Below the pieces are notes generated by a model. It worked only from the letters and a program-made list of their open reading frames with translations, searched no databases and was not told the origin of the DNA. Of a stretch of DNA of 43,777 nucleotides, positions 41,739-43,777 are shown piece by piece (within the stretch, counting starts at the first letter, position 1; every line of letters begins with the position of its first letter). Origin of the DNA: a virus; IMG/VR virus record IMGVR_UViG_3300032241_003067, positions 1 through 43,777 of that record; one strand, 5' to 3'. The position numbers and the translations under genes are program-made.

Positions 41739-43777
41739 ATGGCAGAAGAAACAAGAAAAGTTGGAAGATTACCTACCCCTGGGCCGTATCTTGCCGAGAT
41801 AACCAATCATCTTGATCCTACCTACATGGGTAGTCTTGAAGTATCATTATTAAAAACAATACAAAATAATACCACCTATCAAGGACAAACATTTATTGTT
41901 AGATATTTAAATCCCTTTTATGGTGTTACATCTATAAGATACGAAGGCAATAATAGCAGCAACTTTAATGATGTTCAAAAGAGTTATGGTATGTGGTTTG
42001 TTCCGCCAGATGTAGGTACCATAGTGATGTGTATTTTCATTGACGGTGATCCAAATCAAGGATATTGGATGGGCTGTGTTCAAGATCAATTTCAAAACCA
42101 CATGGTGCCTGGGATAGCAGCTAGTCAACAAACTGACATGACAGCAGAACAACGAACAAGATATGGTACCAATTATTTGCCTGTGGCGGAATTTTTAAAA
42201 TCTACACAGGATCTTAGTATCCCTAGAGTCGATACCATTAAAAAGCCTGTTCATCCGTTTGCTGATAGATTGGTTCAACAAGGACTACTACTAGACACAA
42301 TTAGAGGAGTTACTTCAAGTAGTGCCAGACGAGAAACTCCTAGTAGTGTATTTGGTATTAGTACACCAGGTCCGCTTGATACAAGTCCTGGAGCTAAAAC
42401 AGGTACAATTGGATATCAGACAAAAAGACAGGCCGCGGTCAGTAGATTAGGTGGAACGACCTTCGTTATGGATGACGGAGATATAAATGGTCAAAATGAA
42501 TTAGTAAGATTAAGAACAAGAACAGGACATCAAATACTTTTACATAATAGTCAAGATTTAATTTATATTGCAAATGCACAAGGTACAGCATGGATAGAAT
42601 TAACAAGCAATGGTAAAATTGATATATATGCTGCCGATAGTGTTAGCATCCATAGCGAGCAGGATTTTAATTTTAGAGCAGACAGAGATATCAATATTGA
42701 AGCGGGTAGAAATATACATATGAGATCCGTTAAAAATCTTGAGGCCAATGTTGGTGGTTTCATGAATTTTATTGTAGATGATTATGCCAAGTTAGCAATT
42801 AAAAACGATCTTGATTGTTTAGTAGGTAATACTGTCAAATTATCATCGATAACGGATTTTCATTTAAATGTTGGGCAAAATATTTTTGCCACCGCAGGTT
42901 CTGACATTAATTTGATATCGGGTAGTGAATTTAAAGTAGGTTCTGGTGGAATGTTATCTGTTGATTCTAATGGTGAAATAAGAATGATAGGATCAAATAT
43001 TCACTTTAATGGTCCTGCAGGTAATACACCAGGAGCGGCTGATAGCGCAGATAATCCTCCTAGATTAAGTGTATATACTTTACCTAACAGAGATGTAAAT
43101 TATGGTTGGGCTCCAAACAGGTTTTATAATACCGGCACAATTAAAACAATTATGCAGCGTGTACCTACACACGAACCTTGGCCTCAACATGAAAATATTA
43201 ATCCATCGCAGTTTTCTTCTCAACCAACCGATGTAACTCTGCAAAGTAGATCTAGTAGTGGCATTCCTGATAATCCTAATACAGGAATTCAAACTCCTGC
43301 CAACCAACCCGATGTTGTTCCTGGTACATGTACTGTTGATTTTGCAAAAGATATCAATGCCAGTAGTGCCCAGACTGGAATTTCTGCTATCAAAGCAGCT
43401 TGTGCAAAATATGGTTTAACAAGTCCATATGCTGTGTCCTCTTTATTGGGTATTGCCGGCGGGGAAACACATTGGAAAACTGTAGAGGAGAGTTTTAATT
43501 ATACAGCACAAAGATTGTTGCAAGTATTCCCTAGTGTGTTCAAGGGAGATTTAAATCTTGCTCAGCAATATGCAGGTAACCCAAATAATAGTTTGCCCGA
43601 ATTCTTGTATGGATATCAAACTTCTAAAGGTAGAGGATTAGGTAACACACAGCCAGGAGATGGTGCAAAGTTTATAGGAAGAGGTTATATTCAAATAACA
43701 GGTCGAGCAAATTATACAAAATATGGTTCAATGATAGGCCAGGATCTTTTGAATAATCCTACACTACTAAATGATCC
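41739..43777 (+). CDS. 5: Baseplate hub gp5-like protein with GH19-type lytic domain, 3' partial
   Basis: The ATG at 41739 follows the previous stop by three bases. The frame is open to the window end (679 residues seen). Residues ~8-120 are a gp5/VgrG-type OB domain ([47 protein letters not shown]). Residues ~220-430 are repeated short beta strands ([36 protein letters not shown]), as in gp5/VgrG spikes. From ~555 a lytic domain starts: GGETHW with probable catalytic Glu576, then [40 protein letters not shown]. This resembles GH19 (chitinase-like) muramidase, not the GH24 lysozyme of T4 gp5. It would pierce the cell wall at infection. The end of the domain is outside the window. Confidence 0.88.
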   Translation, partial: MAEETRKVGRLPTPGPYLAEITNHLDPTYMGSLEVSLLKTIQNNTTYQGQTFIVRYLNPFYGVTSIRYEGNNSSNFNDVQKSYGMWFVPPDVGTIVMCIFIDGDPNQGYWMGCVQDQFQNHMVPGIAASQQTDMTAEQRTRYGTNYLPVAEFLKSTQDLSIPRVDTIKKPVHPFADRLVQQGLLLDTIRGVTSSSARRETPSSVFGISTPGPLDTSPGAKTGTIGYQTKRQAAVSRLGGTTFVMDDGDINGQNELVRLRTRTGHQILLHNSQDLIYIANAQGTAWIELTSNGKIDIYAADSVSIHSEQDFNFRADRDINIEAGRNIHMRSVKNLEANVGGFMNFIVDDYAKLAIKNDLDCLVGNTVKLSSITDFHLNVGQNIFATAGSDINLISGSEFKVGSGGMLSVDSNGEIRMIGSNIHFNGPAGNTPGAADSADNPPRLSVYTLPNRDVNYGWAPNRFYNTGTIKTIMQRVPTHEPWPQHENINPSQFSSQPTDVTLQSRSSSGIPDNPNTGIQTPANQPDVVPGTCTVDFAKDINASSAQTGISAIKAACAKYGLTSPYAVSSLLGIAGGETHWKTVEESFNYTAQRLLQVFPSVFKGDLNLAQQYAGNPNNSLPEFLYGYQTSKGRGLGNTQPGDGAKFIGRGYIQITGRANYTKYGSMIGQDLLNNPTLLND

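Overview
This window looks like part of a T4-type myovirus genome, most like the marine cyanophage/pelagiphage branch of the T4 superfamily. The evidence is the set of T4 hallmark genes: gp20 portal, gp21 protease, gp22 scaffold, gp23 capsid, gp26, gp46/gp47 recombination nuclease, gp55 late sigma, gp53 and gp5. Further support comes from repeated T4-type late promoters (TATAAATA and near variants) and AT-rich sequence. No photosynthesis gene, tRNA, integrase or host gene is visible, so the host cannot be named.

Layout. (1) 1-12893, minus strand: five proteins built from related TGALxVxGGIGVG-type beta modules (tail-fibre/virion proteins, one of 1911 aa), plus two smaller probable virion proteins. 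(2) 12968-25792, minus strand: the head module, read right to left as tape-measure-like protein, gp20, an 80-aa protein, gp67-like core protein, gp21, gp22, gp23, then a virion protein. A plus-strand homing-type endonuclease is inserted between gp23 and that virion protein. (3) 25866-26938, plus strand: gp26 and a short following frame, with a perfect -1 slippery heptamer at their junction. (4) 26935-28395, minus strand: a Gly-rich protein, a 58-aa protein and a ~430-bp hairpin-rich region with no gene. (5) 28396-36941, minus strand: a compact operon read right to left as gp55, a second zinc-finger endonuclease, gp47, gp46 in two pieces, a GIY-YIG protein and two unknowns. (6) 37050 to the end, plus strand: baseplate genes ending in a gp5 whose lytic domain looks like GH19.

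The most striking system is the fractured gp46 gene. Its first 53 codons end inside the Walker A motif and run directly into a 37-aa N-intein. A separate Vsr-like (EDxHD) endonuclease gene follows. A third ORF then carries a 123-aa C-intein fused to the rest of gp46. Trans-splicing would rebuild an intact Walker A P-loop. The split point is unusually close to the intein N-terminus, as in the AceL-TerL class. The portal gene gp20 holds a second, contiguous intein of 420 aa with an HNH endonuclease. With two free-standing zinc-finger endonucleases and a GIY-YIG protein, this stretch carries five mobile or nuclease elements.

How the genes work together: gp55 would direct the viral late polymerase to the TATAAATA promoters in front of the structural genes. 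gp46/gp47 process DNA ends for recombination-dependent replication. The remaining genes build head, tail and baseplate.
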